Shown: positions 8,876 through 16,504 of the stretch, in pieces
Numbering within the stretch: position 1 is the stretch's first letter
Layout of the letters: each line of letters opens with the position of its first letter
Assembly (NCBI GenBank): GCA_023663235.1
Contig: JAMPHW010000006.1
Span: 1-37,234 of the forward strand
Direction: 5' to 3'
From: Ruminococcus sp.
GTDB taxonomy: Bacteria > Bacillota_I > Bacilli_A > RF39 > UBA660
DNA length: 37,234 nt
Notes under the pieces: model-generated
What the model saw: only the letters and a program-made list of their open reading frames with translations
The model's database searches: none
What the model was told of the DNA's origin: nothing
Position numbers and translations under genes: made by a program

Positions 8876-8904
8876 ATTATAATTGTTCATATAATAAAAG
8901 TCAA
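8876..8904 (-). promoter_or_regulatory. Consensus sigma-70/SigA promoter of the surface-protein gene
   Basis: On the minus strand, TTGACT (8904-8899), 17 nt and TATAAT (8881-8876). Predicted start is about 8869, giving a leader of about 55 nt. Confidence 0.85.
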
Positions 8905-8977
8905 TAAATTTCTTGGTATTTTTCTTCTTTTGACTGAGTACAATTTATATCATGAGAAAATATATTTGGTGAATAAT

Positions 8978-9433
8978 ATGATTTATAGCAAAAATTTGAA
9001 AGAACTTAGAGAAAGAAATGGATATACTATAGCTGATTTAGCAAAAATAATAAATGTTGATAAAACAGGATATGGTCATTATGAAAGAGAATATGTCATT
9101 ATTCCAATTAAACATCTAGTTACTTTATGCGATTATTTTAATATATCCATTGATTATATTTTTAATTTTACCGATTTAAAACAGTATAATGAAACTAGAA
9201 ATGGTATTGACAGAAATCTGACTGTTCTAAGATTAAAAGAATTTAGAAAAGAAAACAAATTAACACAAGAAAGACTTGCCAAAGTTATAAATATAAGTAG
9301 CGGAACTATTGCTGGCTATGAAATTGGTCGATACTTAATGGCTACTCCTTTTTTATATACTATTTGTAATAAATACAATATATCTGCTGATTATCTTTTA
9401 GGGAGAATTGACAGTCCTAAATATCTTAAATAA
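8978..9433 (+). CDS. XRE-family regulator with two tandem HTH domains
   Basis: This 151-aa protein is built from two Cro/C1-type helix-turn-helix units. The first (about 5-60) contains LKELRERNGYTIADLAKIIN and ends FNISIDYIF. The second (about 86-148) contains LKEFRKENKLTQERLAKVIN and ends YNISADYLLGR. Each unit keeps the five-helix XRE spacing, so one chain could bind a two-part operator. The open frame extends upstream to TTG 8930; ATG 8978 is preferred because the HTH begins there and GGTGA lies 5 nt upstream. It is divergent from the surface-protein gene, which it may control. No ligand-binding or protease domain is present. Confidence 0.85.
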   Translation: MIYSKNLKELRERNGYTIADLAKIINVDKTGYGHYEREYVIIPIKHLVTLCDYFNISIDYIFNFTDLKQYNETRNGIDRNLTVLRLKEFRKENKLTQERLAKVINISSGTIAGYEIGRYLMATPFLYTICNKYNISADYLLGRIDSPKYLK

Positions 9434-9470
9434 TTAAAATTAGATTATAGTAATTTAAACTTCGTTTCTA

Positions 9471-9499
9471 TGGACACTTGTAAATTTATATTATATAAT
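9471..9499 (+). promoter_or_regulatory. Promoter of the candidate structured RNA
   Basis: TGGACA (9471-9476), exactly 17 nt, then TATAAT (9494-9499). The predicted start (9506-9507) coincides with the first base of the RNA's terminal stem. Confidence 0.75.
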
Positions 9500-9506
9500 T
9501 AACTTA

Positions 9507-9762
9507 GATACATTTGATAGTTAGGTGTTTTAACCCTCAGTCCATTATTTTAATTTTTATTATTTTGGAAAGAGGTGGTCCTATGATTGGAGATTTTAAT
9601 GGATTATATAATCCTGATTGTTATCCTTGTGATACTTTCAAAAATTTACGAAAACAGGTATTAAAAATAAGCACCCACTCACATGAATAGGTGCTTACTC
9701 AAACATATTATTATGGACTGAGAAACATCTAACAGACAAAAGTCAAATGTATCTCTTTTTTT
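9507..9762 (+). ncRNA. Candidate structured RNA with end-pairing stem and internal small ORF
   Basis: The 5' and 3' ends form a long interrupted helix: GATACATTTGA/TCAAATGTATC (11 bp, 9507-9517 with 9743-9753), an asymmetric internal loop, GTTAGGTGTTT/AAACATCTAAC (11 bp with one G-U), a 5-nt bulge, then CTCAGTCCAT/ATGGACTGAG (10 bp). An inner hairpin TAAGCACC/GGTGCTTA lies at 9668-9697. A T-run (9756-9762) follows the closing stem, as in an intrinsic terminator. A near-consensus promoter ends exactly where the stem begins. The interior holds a short ORF with a strong ribosome site. I match it to no known class: it lacks tmRNA features and no reverse transcriptase or transposase is nearby. It lies in the 387-nt gap between the XRE gene and trpS. 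Confidence 0.6.
9583..9690 (+). CDS. 35-codon ORF inside the structured RNA
   Basis: The ATG is preceded by AGAGGTGG at a good distance. The 35-aa peptide begins MIGDFNGLYNPDCYPCD, contains a CxxC and a basic stretch (FKNLRKQ), and ends ISTHSHE. It has no membrane segment, so it does not resemble type I toxins. Its last ten codons form most of the inner hairpin, so translation would open that hairpin. Homology unknown. Confidence 0.45.
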   Translation: MIGDFNGLYNPDCYPCDTFKNLRKQVLKISTHSHE

Positions 9763-9820
9763 ATATCCATTTATATTATATACATAAATTAGGTTAAAAT
9801 GCAAGCTAAAGTATGATTAC

Positions 9821-10861
9821 TTATTCAAAATAATTTATTCCCATAGCTTTTTTAACTTCATTTAAAGTATTATTAGCTGTCTTTCTTGCTTTATTACTAC
9901 CCTCTTCAAGTATTTTATATACTAAATCTAAATGACTCTCATAGTAAGCTCTTTTCTCTCTTATAGGGTTAAGTAATTCTTCTAAGATATTGTACAAGAA
10001 TTTCTTTATTTTAACATCACCTAGACCACCTTTTTGGTAATGTTCTTTTAGCTCATCTAAGTTGTTATATTCAGGTAAATATTTTTGAAAGTGAGTATCA
10101 TTTGCAAAAGCATCTAAATATGTAAATACAGCATTATCTTCCACATTCCCTGGGTCTTCAATCTTTATATGGTTAGGATCTGTATACATGCTCATAACCT
10201 TTTTATAAACGGTTTCACTATCATCAGATAGAAAAATACAATTACCTAATGATTTACTCATTTTATTTTTGCCATCTATTCCTGGTAATCTTTTGCAAGC
10301 ATCATTCTTAGCTAATAAAGCTTCTGGCTCTTTTAAGACATCACCGTAGTAACTATTAAAGGTATGAACTATTTCTTTACATTGTTCTATTAATGGCAAT
10401 TGATCATCACCAACAGGAACTAAATCAGCCCCAAAAGCTGTGATATCAGCAGCTTGACTAATTGGGTAAGTTAAGAATCCTACAGGTATCGCATCACCAA
10501 ATCCTCTTTCATTAATTTCGTTTTTTATAGTTGGATTTCTTTTTAATCTTGATAAAGTAACTAGATTTAGATAATACATATTTAGTTCAGATAATTCAGG
10601 TATTTGAGATTGCACAAACATGGTAGTTTTTTTAGGATCTAAACCAATTGATAGATAGTCTAGAGCTACTTCTTTTAAACTATTTCTTATTTTTTCAGGA
10701 TTACGTGCATTATCTGTTAAAGCTTGTAAGTCAGCGATAAAAACATACTGTTCATATTCTTCATTTTCCTGTAATTCTAAACGTTGTTTTAGACTGCCAA
10801 CATAATGACCTAGATGTAATTTTCCTGTTGGTCTATCCCCTGTTAATATAATTTTTTTCAT
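9821..10861 (-). CDS. trpS: Tryptophan--tRNA ligase
   Basis: This 346-aa class Ic aminoacyl-tRNA synthetase charges tRNA-Trp. The HIGH-like signature is in TGDRPTGKLHLGHYVG near the N-terminus and the KMSKS loop is intact (GKNKMSKSLGN). FLTYPISQAADI and VPVGDDQLPLIE are family-typical, and length is normal. AAAAGGTGA precedes the ATG. The leader is only about 10 nt, so there is no room for a T-box, a frequent controller of synthetase genes in Firmicutes. Transcribed alone. Confidence 0.97.
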   Translation of the reverse strand: MKKIILTGDRPTGKLHLGHYVGSLKQRLELQENEEYEQYVFIADLQALTDNARNPEKIRNSLKEVALDYLSIGLDPKKTTMFVQSQIPELSELNMYYLNLVTLSRLKRNPTIKNEINERGFGDAIPVGFLTYPISQAADITAFGADLVPVGDDQLPLIEQCKEIVHTFNSYYGDVLKEPEALLAKNDACKRLPGIDGKNKMSKSLGNCIFLSDDSETVYKKVMSMYTDPNHIKIEDPGNVEDNAVFTYLDAFANDTHFQKYLPEYNNLDELKEHYQKGGLGDVKIKKFLYNILEELLNPIREKRAYYESHLDLVYKILEEGSNKARKTANNTLNEVKKAMGINYFE

Positions 10862-10878
10862 AAAATCACCTTTTCATT

Positions 10879-10908
10879 ATTATAACACATATAATTATTA
10901 TATTTAAA
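10879..10908 (-). promoter_or_regulatory. Promoter of trpS
   Basis: On the minus strand, TTTAAA, 18 nt, then TATAAT with an upstream TGT that makes an extended -10. Predicted start near 10872. Confidence 0.55.
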
Positions 10909-10954
10909 GCATTTGTAAACTAAATATGTTTTTTTAATATTATTACTTATTTTT

Positions 10955-10963
10955 TGGTATAAT
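10955..10963 (+). promoter_or_regulatory. Extended -10 promoter of the VanY-like gene
   Basis: TGGTATAAT (TGnTATAAT) lies 18 nt before the ATG, with no clear -35. The ribosome site GGAGG lies between it and the start. Confidence 0.5.
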
Positions 10964-10981
10964 TAAATTGGAGGATTAGAT

Positions 10982-12106
10982 ATGTCAAAAAAAGAATTAG
11001 TTAAAGCTTTAACAATCATGGTAATTGTTGTAGTTATTGTTAGTGTATCAATTGTAAGTGTTTTATATTTTCTAAAGAAACCTGATGGTGCTCATGAGTC
11101 TAAATCTTTATATAGTGACAAAGCTGTAGAGGTAATGAAAGAATATAAATTATACGATGAATTAAATAATAATTATTCTAAAACAGTTGAGTTTTTATTA
11201 GAAAGTAAAGATTTTAAAAAAGAATATTTAGATGATTATTATGATATAGAATATGCTAATGTTAATGATTTTGGAAAAGTTATTAATACTCTATTAGATA
11301 AAAAATATAAAAGTACAGAAATAAACTATCTTATTAGTAATCAAATAGAAGATTTAGACATATTATTAGATATGGATTATGTAAATATATTAGATTTTAA
11401 AGATATAAGTAATTTTAGATTAAGTAATTTAGAACGTTATTTAAGTTATAGAGATGAACATCAAGATTATGATTTGGAAACGATTGTTACTTATGTTAAT
11501 ATTGGATTAGACTTAGAAGGATATTCTGAGTATAGTGATTATATGAAAGAAGAAGCTTTTAATGACTTAACAATACTTGTAAATAAATATCATAAGTTAG
11601 CCGATGATTATGAACCTGAGGATTTAGTAAGACTTTCTTATTCAGGCAATACAGATAGATATAGGATGAGAAAAGCTGCTGCTGAGGCCTTTGAAGAATT
11701 AACAAGTGCAGCATTAATAGACAACGTTGTTTTCTATCCTTTTAGTGCATATCGCTCTTTTGAAACACAAAGTGTATTATATAACAGATATAAGGCTAGT
11801 GATGGTGAAAAAGTTGCAGATACTTATTCGGCGAGGCCAGGATTTTCAGAGCATCAATTAGGGTTAGCTGTTGATGTTAGAAGTAGTACTTTATCAGATA
11901 ATTTAACCAAAGAGCATTATGAGTGGATGCTAGATAACTCTTATAAATATGGTTTTATTGTGAGATATCCTAAAGGAAAGCAACATATAACACAGTATAT
12001 AGAAGAACCTTGGCATATACGTTATTTAGGAGTAGAACTTGCTACTAAAGTACATGATAGTGGTCTTACTTATGATGAATATTATGATATTTATATGAGT
12101 AATTAA
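10982..12106 (+). CDS. Membrane-anchored VanY/DacY-type D-alanyl-D-alanine carboxypeptidase
   Basis: This 374-aa protein has one N-terminal membrane anchor (about 9-30), an acidic helical spacer of about 170 residues, and a C-terminal M15B zinc peptidase domain (about 230-365). Zinc ligands are present in the SxHxxGxAxD motif (SEHQLGLAVD: His291, Asp298) and in EPWHIRY (Glu342 catalytic, His345). The enzyme would trim the terminal D-Ala of peptidoglycan stem peptides outside the membrane, which implies this organism makes a wall. No vancomycin-resistance genes are near, so a housekeeping role is likelier. Transcribed alone and closed by a terminator. Confidence 0.92.
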   Translation: MSKKELVKALTIMVIVVVIVSVSIVSVLYFLKKPDGAHESKSLYSDKAVEVMKEYKLYDELNNNYSKTVEFLLESKDFKKEYLDDYYDIEYANVNDFGKVINTLLDKKYKSTEINYLISNQIEDLDILLDMDYVNILDFKDISNFRLSNLERYLSYRDEHQDYDLETIVTYVNIGLDLEGYSEYSDYMKEEAFNDLTILVNKYHKLADDYEPEDLVRLSYSGNTDRYRMRKAAAEAFEELTSAALIDNVVFYPFSAYRSFETQSVLYNRYKASDGEKVADTYSARPGFSEHQLGLAVDVRSSTLSDNLTKEHYEWMLDNSYKYGFIVRYPKGKQHITQYIEEPWHIRYLGVELATKVHDSGLTYDEYYDIYMSN

Positions 12107-12112
12107 GTATTT

Positions 12113-12140
12113 AAAAAGCTCGTTTTGAACGGGCTTTTTT
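12113..12140 (+). terminator. Bidirectional terminator after the VanY-like gene
   Basis: AAAAAGCTCGTT/AACGGGCTTTTTT hairpin with T-runs on both strands, between convergent genes. It also serves the small minus-strand gene ending at 12151. Confidence 0.85.
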
Positions 12141-12150
12141 AGTTTATTAA

Positions 12151-12372
12151 TTATCTACCTCTTACGACATTTTGGGTATTAACTCTAGTTAATTTTACGC
12201 TTAATGTAACAGTCTTTCCGTCTGGATTAGGAGCAATTTCTGGTTCTCCTATACTCCAACCGTATTCTGGAGAGTGCACCTCGGCGATTTGTTCTAAGAC
12301 ATAGGCTATGGCATGTGGTGTATTCTCTACATATGTTTTTACAAAATTTTCTGTATATACTTCTTCATTCAT
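12151..12372 (-). CDS. Small unrecognised protein (73 aa)
   Basis: I do not recognise the family. The protein has an acidic N-terminal helix (VENTPHAIAYVLEQIAEV), then GWSIGEPEIAPNPDGKTVTL, and strand-like sequence ending NVVRGR. It has no signal peptide or membrane helix. Real-gene signs are a strong GGAGG 9 nt before the ATG, an extended -10 upstream and a terminator just downstream. Its neighbours (VanY-like, GDPD) give no clear hint about its role. Confidence 0.65.
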   Translation of the reverse strand: MNEEVYTENFVKTYVENTPHAIAYVLEQIAEVHSPEYGWSIGEPEIAPNPDGKTVTLSVKLTRVNTQNVVRGR

Positions 12373-12391
12373 GATTATACCTCCTATATTA

Positions 12392-12400
12392 ATTATAGCA
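12392..12400 (-). promoter_or_regulatory. Extended -10 promoter of the 73-aa gene
   Basis: On the minus strand the sequence reads TGCTATAAT (TGnTATAAT), about 20 nt upstream of the ATG, with no good -35. Confidence 0.5.
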
Positions 12401-12491
12401 AAGAAAATATTTATATACTTCTAAATATTAGCCTTTTTACAAATAATAGACATTTGATATTTAATAGCATTTATGTCACCATAGTTACATT

Positions 12492-13190
12492 TTACCTTAT
12501 TAAACTTCTTACCAAAGCTGGTTCAGTAGTTATTATCCCATCTGGATTTTTATCAATATAGTTATTTATTCTTCTAGCATTTTCCTTATAAAGGAGTTCC
12601 CAAGTCCATGCGTATTCTCTAGCTTTTGGAAACAGATTTCTAAAGTAAAGATAATTTTCTTTTATTTTTGTCCATTCCCATAGTTCTGATGATAAAGATA
12701 AAAAATCTATTTCGTCAATTAATTTTATATTTTCTTTTTTATATTTATGTACTTTAAATAAATTAACTATTAGTCCTATTTCATCGCATGAAAGTTCATT
12801 TTTATAAGCAAGTAATTGTGATACTAACTGAGAATTGAAACTTTGAAGAGATATTTCTCCATTATAGAATTTAAGAACTTCTAACGCTTTTAATAATCTA
12901 CTAATCATACTATAATTAAATCCATCAAAGTATTTAATTTCAATGAGAATACTAATATTACCATTTAATATTTCTAAAACTTCTTCTAAAGTAATTAAAC
13001 TTGACAATTTTTTATATTCAGTTCTACTAATGATTTTTCTTTCAAATATTGGGCTATGAGTCCATACTAATTTACCATCTTTAGTAAGAACAAAATCCAT
13101 TTCTAATTTTAAACAAGAACTAGATATTAAATAATGTTCTAAAGCTGATGTAGTTTTATTCAAAAATGATGTATGTCCAATTATTTCCAT
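12492..13190 (-). CDS. Divergent glycerophosphodiester phosphodiesterase family protein
   Basis: This 232-aa protein has the GDPD pattern in order: IGH (His6), LEMDFVLTKDGKLV (Glu30, Asp32), THSP (His45), LIEIKYF and a C-terminal PDGIITTEP. GDPDs hydrolyse glycerophosphodiesters to glycerol-3-phosphate and an alcohol. Two usual features differ: HRG is HTS, and the HD after the TKDG strand is HS, so activity may be altered or absent. No signal peptide, so cytoplasmic. AGGAG precedes the ATG and a promoter with 17-nt spacing lies upstream, just past the ribosomal operon terminator. Confidence 0.82.
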   Translation of the reverse strand: MEIIGHTSFLNKTTSALEHYLISSSCLKLEMDFVLTKDGKLVWTHSPIFERKIISRTEYKKLSSLITLEEVLEILNGNISILIEIKYFDGFNYSMISRLLKALEVLKFYNGEISLQSFNSQLVSQLLAYKNELSCDEIGLIVNLFKVHKYKKENIKLIDEIDFLSLSSELWEWTKIKENYLYFRNLFPKAREYAWTWELLYKENARRINNYIDKNPDGIITTEPALVRSLIR

Positions 13191-13213
13191 ACAATTTCTC
13201 CTGACAGGAATTT

Positions 13214-13242
13214 ATTCTATCATTAAAATTGCAAATATACAA
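13214..13242 (-). promoter_or_regulatory. Promoter of the GDPD gene
   Basis: On the minus strand, TTGTAT (13242-13237), 17 nt, TAGAAT (13219-13214). It lies immediately downstream of the ribosomal operon terminator. Confidence 0.55.
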
Positions 13243-13269
13243 TAAAAAACTATCTTAATAAGATAGTTT
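13240..13269 (-). terminator. Terminator of the S10-spc-alpha operon
   Basis: On the minus strand, AAACTATCTT/AAGATAGTTT is a 10-bp perfect stem with a 3-nt loop, followed by a T-run. The rplQ stop codon lies in its 5' arm. It is the only good intrinsic terminator I saw between rpsJ and this point. Confidence 0.85.
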
Positions 13270-13609
13270 AAACTAATTCTAATTTAACTTGTAGAGCATC
13301 ATCACCAACACGTTCTTTTAATTTAGTTATTCTAGTATAACCACCATTGCGTGTTTCATAACGTTTAGCAAGTTCATTAAATACTTTATTAACAGCATCA
13401 GTATCATTATATAAGAATGCTAGAGCTTTTCTTCTATTAACTAATGTGCCTTTTTTTCCATAAGTAATCATTTTATCAACGAATTTTCTAACTTCTTTAG
13501 CTCTAGCTTCAGTTGTTACAACAGATTCATTCATTATAACATCTTTAGTTATATTAGCTAGAACGCTTCTTCTGTGTCTTGATTCTCTACTTAATTTTCT
13601 ATAACTCAT
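13268..13609 (-). CDS. rplQ: 50S ribosomal protein L17
   Basis: This 113-aa protein has the L17 signature (LSRESRHRRSVLANI, TEARAKEVRKFVDKMIT, RRKALAFLYN) and a C-terminus typical of the short bacterial form. Last gene of the operon, preceded by AGGAGG 11 nt after rpoA, and terminated across its own stop codon. Confidence 0.97.
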   Translation of the reverse strand: MSYRKLSRESRHRRSVLANITKDVIMNESVVTTEARAKEVRKFVDKMITYGKKGTLVNRRKALAFLYNDTDAVNKVFNELAKRYETRNGGYTRITKLKERVGDDALQVKLELV

Positions 13610-13620
13610 ATATATCCTCC

Positions 13621-14565
13621 TTAATCACGGAATTTAAGTCCCATTTCAGCAACTTTATCAAGTACTTCTTTAAGTGATTTTTTACCTAAATTACGTATCT
13701 TGGTAACTTCTACTTCTCTTTTAGAAATTAAATCTTGAACAGTATGAATACCAGCTCTTTTTAAACAATTATAAGCTCTTACAGAGAACTCTATTTCTTC
13801 AATAGGAGTTTCTAGAGTTTTTGTAATTGTATCTATTTTCTTTTCTTGCATTAATCCTGTTACATCACTAATTGAATTTAGATCAGCGACAATATTAAAA
13901 TGTTCGATTAGAATTCTTGCAGATAAAGCCATAGCTTCTTCAGGAGTCATACTTCCATTGGTAGTAATTTCCATAGTTAATTTATCATAGTTTTCATTTT
14001 GACCTACACGAGTTGATTCAACTTCATATTTAACAAGTTCGATTGGAGAATAGTTAGAGTCGATTGCAATAACACCAACTTTATTCTCTGCAAATATTTT
14101 TTTATTTTCTTTAGAATCAACATAGCCACTACCATTAGAAATAGTAACTTCCATATCGATTTTGCCACCTTCAACTAAGTTACAAATAACAAGTTCAGGA
14201 TTAATAATTTCAATATCAGAATTCTTTTCAAAATCAGCAGCAGTTACAGGTCCTTCTGTATCTTTGAATAATCTTAAAGTTTTAACTTCTTCAGTATGAT
14301 TTTTTACAACAACATTTTTAAGAGCAAGTACGATACTTGTTACATCTTCAACAATGCCATTTATTTTTTGGAATTCATGTAATACACCTTCAATTTTTAC
14401 TGAAGTAATTGCACTTCCTGGTAAACTAGATAACATAACTCTTCTTATTGCATTTCCAATAGTTGTTCCAAAACCTCTTTCAAGTGGTTCTAACTCAAAT
14501 TTTCCATAATGACTGCTTTCTTGATATTCAGCAATCTTATACTCTGGTTTTTCAAAACTAATCAT
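13621..14565 (-). CDS. rpoA: RNA polymerase subunit alpha
   Basis: This 314-aa protein has the assembly domain in its N-terminal two thirds (LEPLERGFGTTIGNAIRR, MLSSLPGSAITSVKI) and, after a linker, the C-terminal DNA- and activator-binding domain (about 245-314, FSVRAYNCLKRAGIHTV, IRNLGKKSLKEVLDK). It dimerises to start polymerase assembly. Normal length for Firmicutes. It lies between rpsK and rplQ as expected. Confidence 0.98.
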   Translation of the reverse strand: MISFEKPEYKIAEYQESSHYGKFELEPLERGFGTTIGNAIRRVMLSSLPGSAITSVKIEGVLHEFQKINGIVEDVTSIVLALKNVVVKNHTEEVKTLRLFKDTEGPVTAADFEKNSDIEIINPELVICNLVEGGKIDMEVTISNGSGYVDSKENKKIFAENKVGVIAIDSNYSPIELVKYEVESTRVGQNENYDKLTMEITTNGSMTPEEAMALSARILIEHFNIVADLNSISDVTGLMQEKKIDTITKTLETPIEEIEFSVRAYNCLKRAGIHTVQDLISKREVEVTKIRNLGKKSLKEVLDKVAEMGLKFRD

Positions 14566-14590
14566 AAAATAATTTCCTTCTCTCTAATAA

Positions 14591-14974
14591 CTAATTTCTT
14601 GGACGTTTTGGTGGACGACAACCATTATGAGGTACTGGTGTATCATCAGTGATAGACAAAATTTCAAGACCTGCAGCTTGTAGTGCTCTAATAGCAGTTT
14701 CTCTACCGCCACCTAAACCTTTTACAACAACATCAACTTTTTTAACACCTTGTTCTTGTGCTGCTTTAGCAGCTGCATCTGCAGCAATACCTGCTGCAAA
14801 TGGAGTCTTCTTTTTGCTTCCTTTATATCCAATAGTTCCACTTGATGCCCAAGCAATTACACTACCATCTTTTTCAGTGATTGTAACGATTGTGTTATTG
14901 TATGTAGAATGAATATGAGCCACAGCCTCAGGAATATTCTTTTTTACTTTTCTTTTTCTTCTATTATATGCCAT
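14591..14974 (-). CDS. rpsK: 30S ribosomal protein S11
   Basis: This 127-aa protein has typical segments [36 protein letters not shown] and the C-terminal [16 protein letters not shown]. It forms part of the 30S platform near the E site. AGGAGG precedes the ATG, and rpsM lies 11 nt upstream. Confidence 0.98.
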   Translation of the reverse strand: MAYNRRKRKVKKNIPEAVAHIHSTYNNTIVTITEKDGSVIAWASSGTIGYKGSKKKTPFAAGIAADAAAKAAQEQGVKKVDVVVKGLGGGRETAIRALQAAGLEILSITDDTPVPHNGCRPPKRPRN

Positions 14975-14985
14975 AAATTATCCTC

Positions 14986-15360
14986 CTACTTTGTAGCCTT
15001 TTTCTTATTAGCTACTACTTTACCTCTACCCTTACGAGTGTGAGCGTTACGACTAGTTCTTTGCCCTCTTACAGGAAGACCTTTTTTATGTCTAACTCCT
15101 TGATAGCAACCAATTTCCATTTTATTTTTAATACTCATTTGGACATTACGACGTAAATCACCTTCAACAATGTGATTGTCTACTTCTTTACGTAATTTTG
15201 TAATTTCTTCATCTGTTAAATCTTTAACCTTTGTTGCAGGGTTAACGCCTGCATTTTCACAAATTGTTCTACCTAAACTATTACCAATACCATATATTGC
15301 AGTAAGTCCTACAAATATTTGTTTTTCACTTGGTAATTCAATATTTTTAATACGTGCCAT
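14986..15360 (-). CDS. rpsM: 30S ribosomal protein S13
   Basis: This 124-aa protein has LTAIYGIGNSLGRTICENAG near the N-terminus and a basic tail with GLPVRGQRTSRNAHTRKG, the part that contacts P-site tRNA. GGAGG precedes the ATG. Position between rpmJ and rpsK is canonical. Confidence 0.98.
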   Translation of the reverse strand: MARIKNIELPSEKQIFVGLTAIYGIGNSLGRTICENAGVNPATKVKDLTDEEITKLRKEVDNHIVEGDLRRNVQMSIKNKMEIGCYQGVRHKKGLPVRGQRTSRNAHTRKGRGKVVANKKKATK

Positions 15361-15374
15361 AATTACCTCCTTTA

Positions 15375-15488
15375 TTAACCTTGTGTTTGTTTGTGTTTAG
15401 GGTTTTCACAAATAACCATAACTTTACCTTTTCTTCTTATTATTTTACATTTTTTACATATCTTTTTTACTGATGGTCTAACTTTCAT
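15375..15488 (-). CDS. rpmJ: 50S ribosomal protein L36
   Basis: This 37-aa protein begins [20 protein letters not shown] and ends [10 protein letters not shown]. The C-x2-C...C-x4-H zinc ribbon is complete (Cys11, Cys14, Cys27, His32), so this is the zinc-binding form. It lies in its usual place between infA and rpsM, with a good ribosome site (GGAGG). It is short enough to be missed by length filters. Confidence 0.95.
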   Translation of the reverse strand: MKVRPSVKKICKKCKIIRRKGKVMVICENPKHKQTQG

Positions 15489-15501
15489 TTTAATTCCTCC
15501 A

Positions 15502-15753
15502 TTATCTTTTGTTCCATGTAATACGCCCACGTGTTAAATCATAAGGCGAAAGCTCTATTGTTACTGTATCACCCGGTAGAATACGAATTTGATTTACTCG
15601 CATTTTACCAGAAACGTAGGCCTCTACAGTAAATCCATTAGGTAGTTCTACTAAGTAATCTCCGCCTTTTAAAACTTCCATTACTTTTCCTTCTACTTCG
15701 ATTTTCTCTTCTTTATTATTTTGATTAACATTATTTTTAAATTTTTTCGCCAT
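15502..15753 (-). CDS. infA: Translation initiation factor IF-1 with N-terminal extension
   Basis: In this 83-aa protein the OB fold is standard ([49 protein letters not shown]). IF-1 is usually about 72 aa and begins directly before IEVEG; here about ten extra polar residues ([13 protein letters not shown]) precede it. The ATG is supported by AGGAG in the end of map, which it overlaps by 17 nt, and no other Met lies before the OB fold. Confidence 0.95.
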   Translation of the reverse strand: MAKKFKNNVNQNNKEEKIEVEGKVMEVLKGGDYLVELPNGFTVEAYVSGKMRVNQIRILPGDTVTIELSPYDLTRGRITWNKR

Positions 15754-16504
15754 TGCTAATATCTCCTGTTAAAATTTTATATCCATCTTTTGTAACTGCA
15801 ACTGTATGTTCAAAATGAGCACTTGGAAGACCATCATCAGTTACGATAGTCCATTCATCATCTAACATACATACATCCTTTTTACCTAAATTTAGCATTG
15901 GTTCTATTGCTAAAACCATGCCTTCTTTTAATATTGGTCCTTCATTTTTATTTCCAAAATTGGGAACATCAGGATCTTCATGCATATCTGTACCAATACC
16001 ATGACCTACTAGTTCTTCTACTACTGAAAGATTATGTTTATGAGCAAATGTTTCGATAGCATTTGATATATCACCGATTCTAGCTCCAGGTTTAACTTCT
16101 TTTATACCTTCATATAAAGCTTTTTCAGTATTAAGAACTAAATCTTTAATCTCTTCGGGAACATCACCAATAATATATGTTCTAGCACTATCCGATTCAT
16201 AGCCATTAAGTCTTACTGTAAAATCAATTGAGACTATATCACCATTTTTTATTTTTCTTTTAGATGGTATACCATGAACCACTTCATCATTAATTGAAAT
16301 ACAAATACTTGCAGGAAAGCCTTCATAATTAAGACAAGATGGGATAGCATTATGTGATGTAATAAAGTTATAAGCGATTTTATCTAAATACTCGGTTGTT
16401 ACGCCTACTTTTAGATGTTTTTTTATTTCTTCATGAGCTTGATAGTTTAAGATACCAGCTTCACGCATTAACTCTATTTCACGCTCACTTTTAATACTAA
16501 TCAT
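15737..16504 (-). CDS. map: Methionine aminopeptidase, type I
   Basis: This 255-aa dinuclear-metal enzyme removes the initiator Met after deformylation. Metal ligands are visible: [18 protein letters not shown] (two Asp), [17 protein letters not shown] (His), MVLAIEPML (Glu) and [10 protein letters not shown] (Glu). It overlaps adk upstream by 8 nt and infA downstream by 17 nt. Spc-operon location is the Firmicutes norm. Functionally it pairs with a deformylase; the one in this window is far away and divergent. Confidence 0.97.
   Translation of the reverse strand: MISIKSEREIELMREAGILNYQAHEEIKKHLKVGVTTEYLDKIAYNFITSHNAIPSCLNYEGFPASICISINDEVVHGIPSKRKIKNGDIVSIDFTVRLNGYESDSARTYIIGDVPEEIKDLVLNTEKALYEGIKEVKPGARIGDISNAIETFAHKHNLSVVEELVGHGIGTDMHEDPDVPNFGNKNEGPILKEGMVLAIEPMLNLGKKDVCMLDDEWTIVTDDGLPSAHFEHTVAVTKDGYKILTGDISNGEKI

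Noticed and set aside
9507-9753. The long inverted repeat as a MITE or insertion-sequence remnant
   Set aside because: No target-site duplication flanks it, the arms are interrupted in a way typical of RNA, and a promoter and T-run fit its ends exactly. Multi-copy status could not be tested.
9507-9762. tmRNA (ssrA) or a retron RNA
   Set aside because: The ends do not form a tRNA-Ala-like acceptor with CCA, and the ORF has its own ribosome site and ATG. No reverse transcriptase is near.
10862-10981. T-box riboswitch upstream of trpS
   Set aside because: The predicted leader is only about 10 nt and no T-box or specifier hairpin is present.
14649-14912. Open frames opposite ribosomal genes (also 18453-18692, 18823-19110, 23019-23315, 23371-23595)
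   Set aside because: They are antisense shadows of highly conserved ribosomal protein genes, have no ribosome sites and have unlikely compositions.
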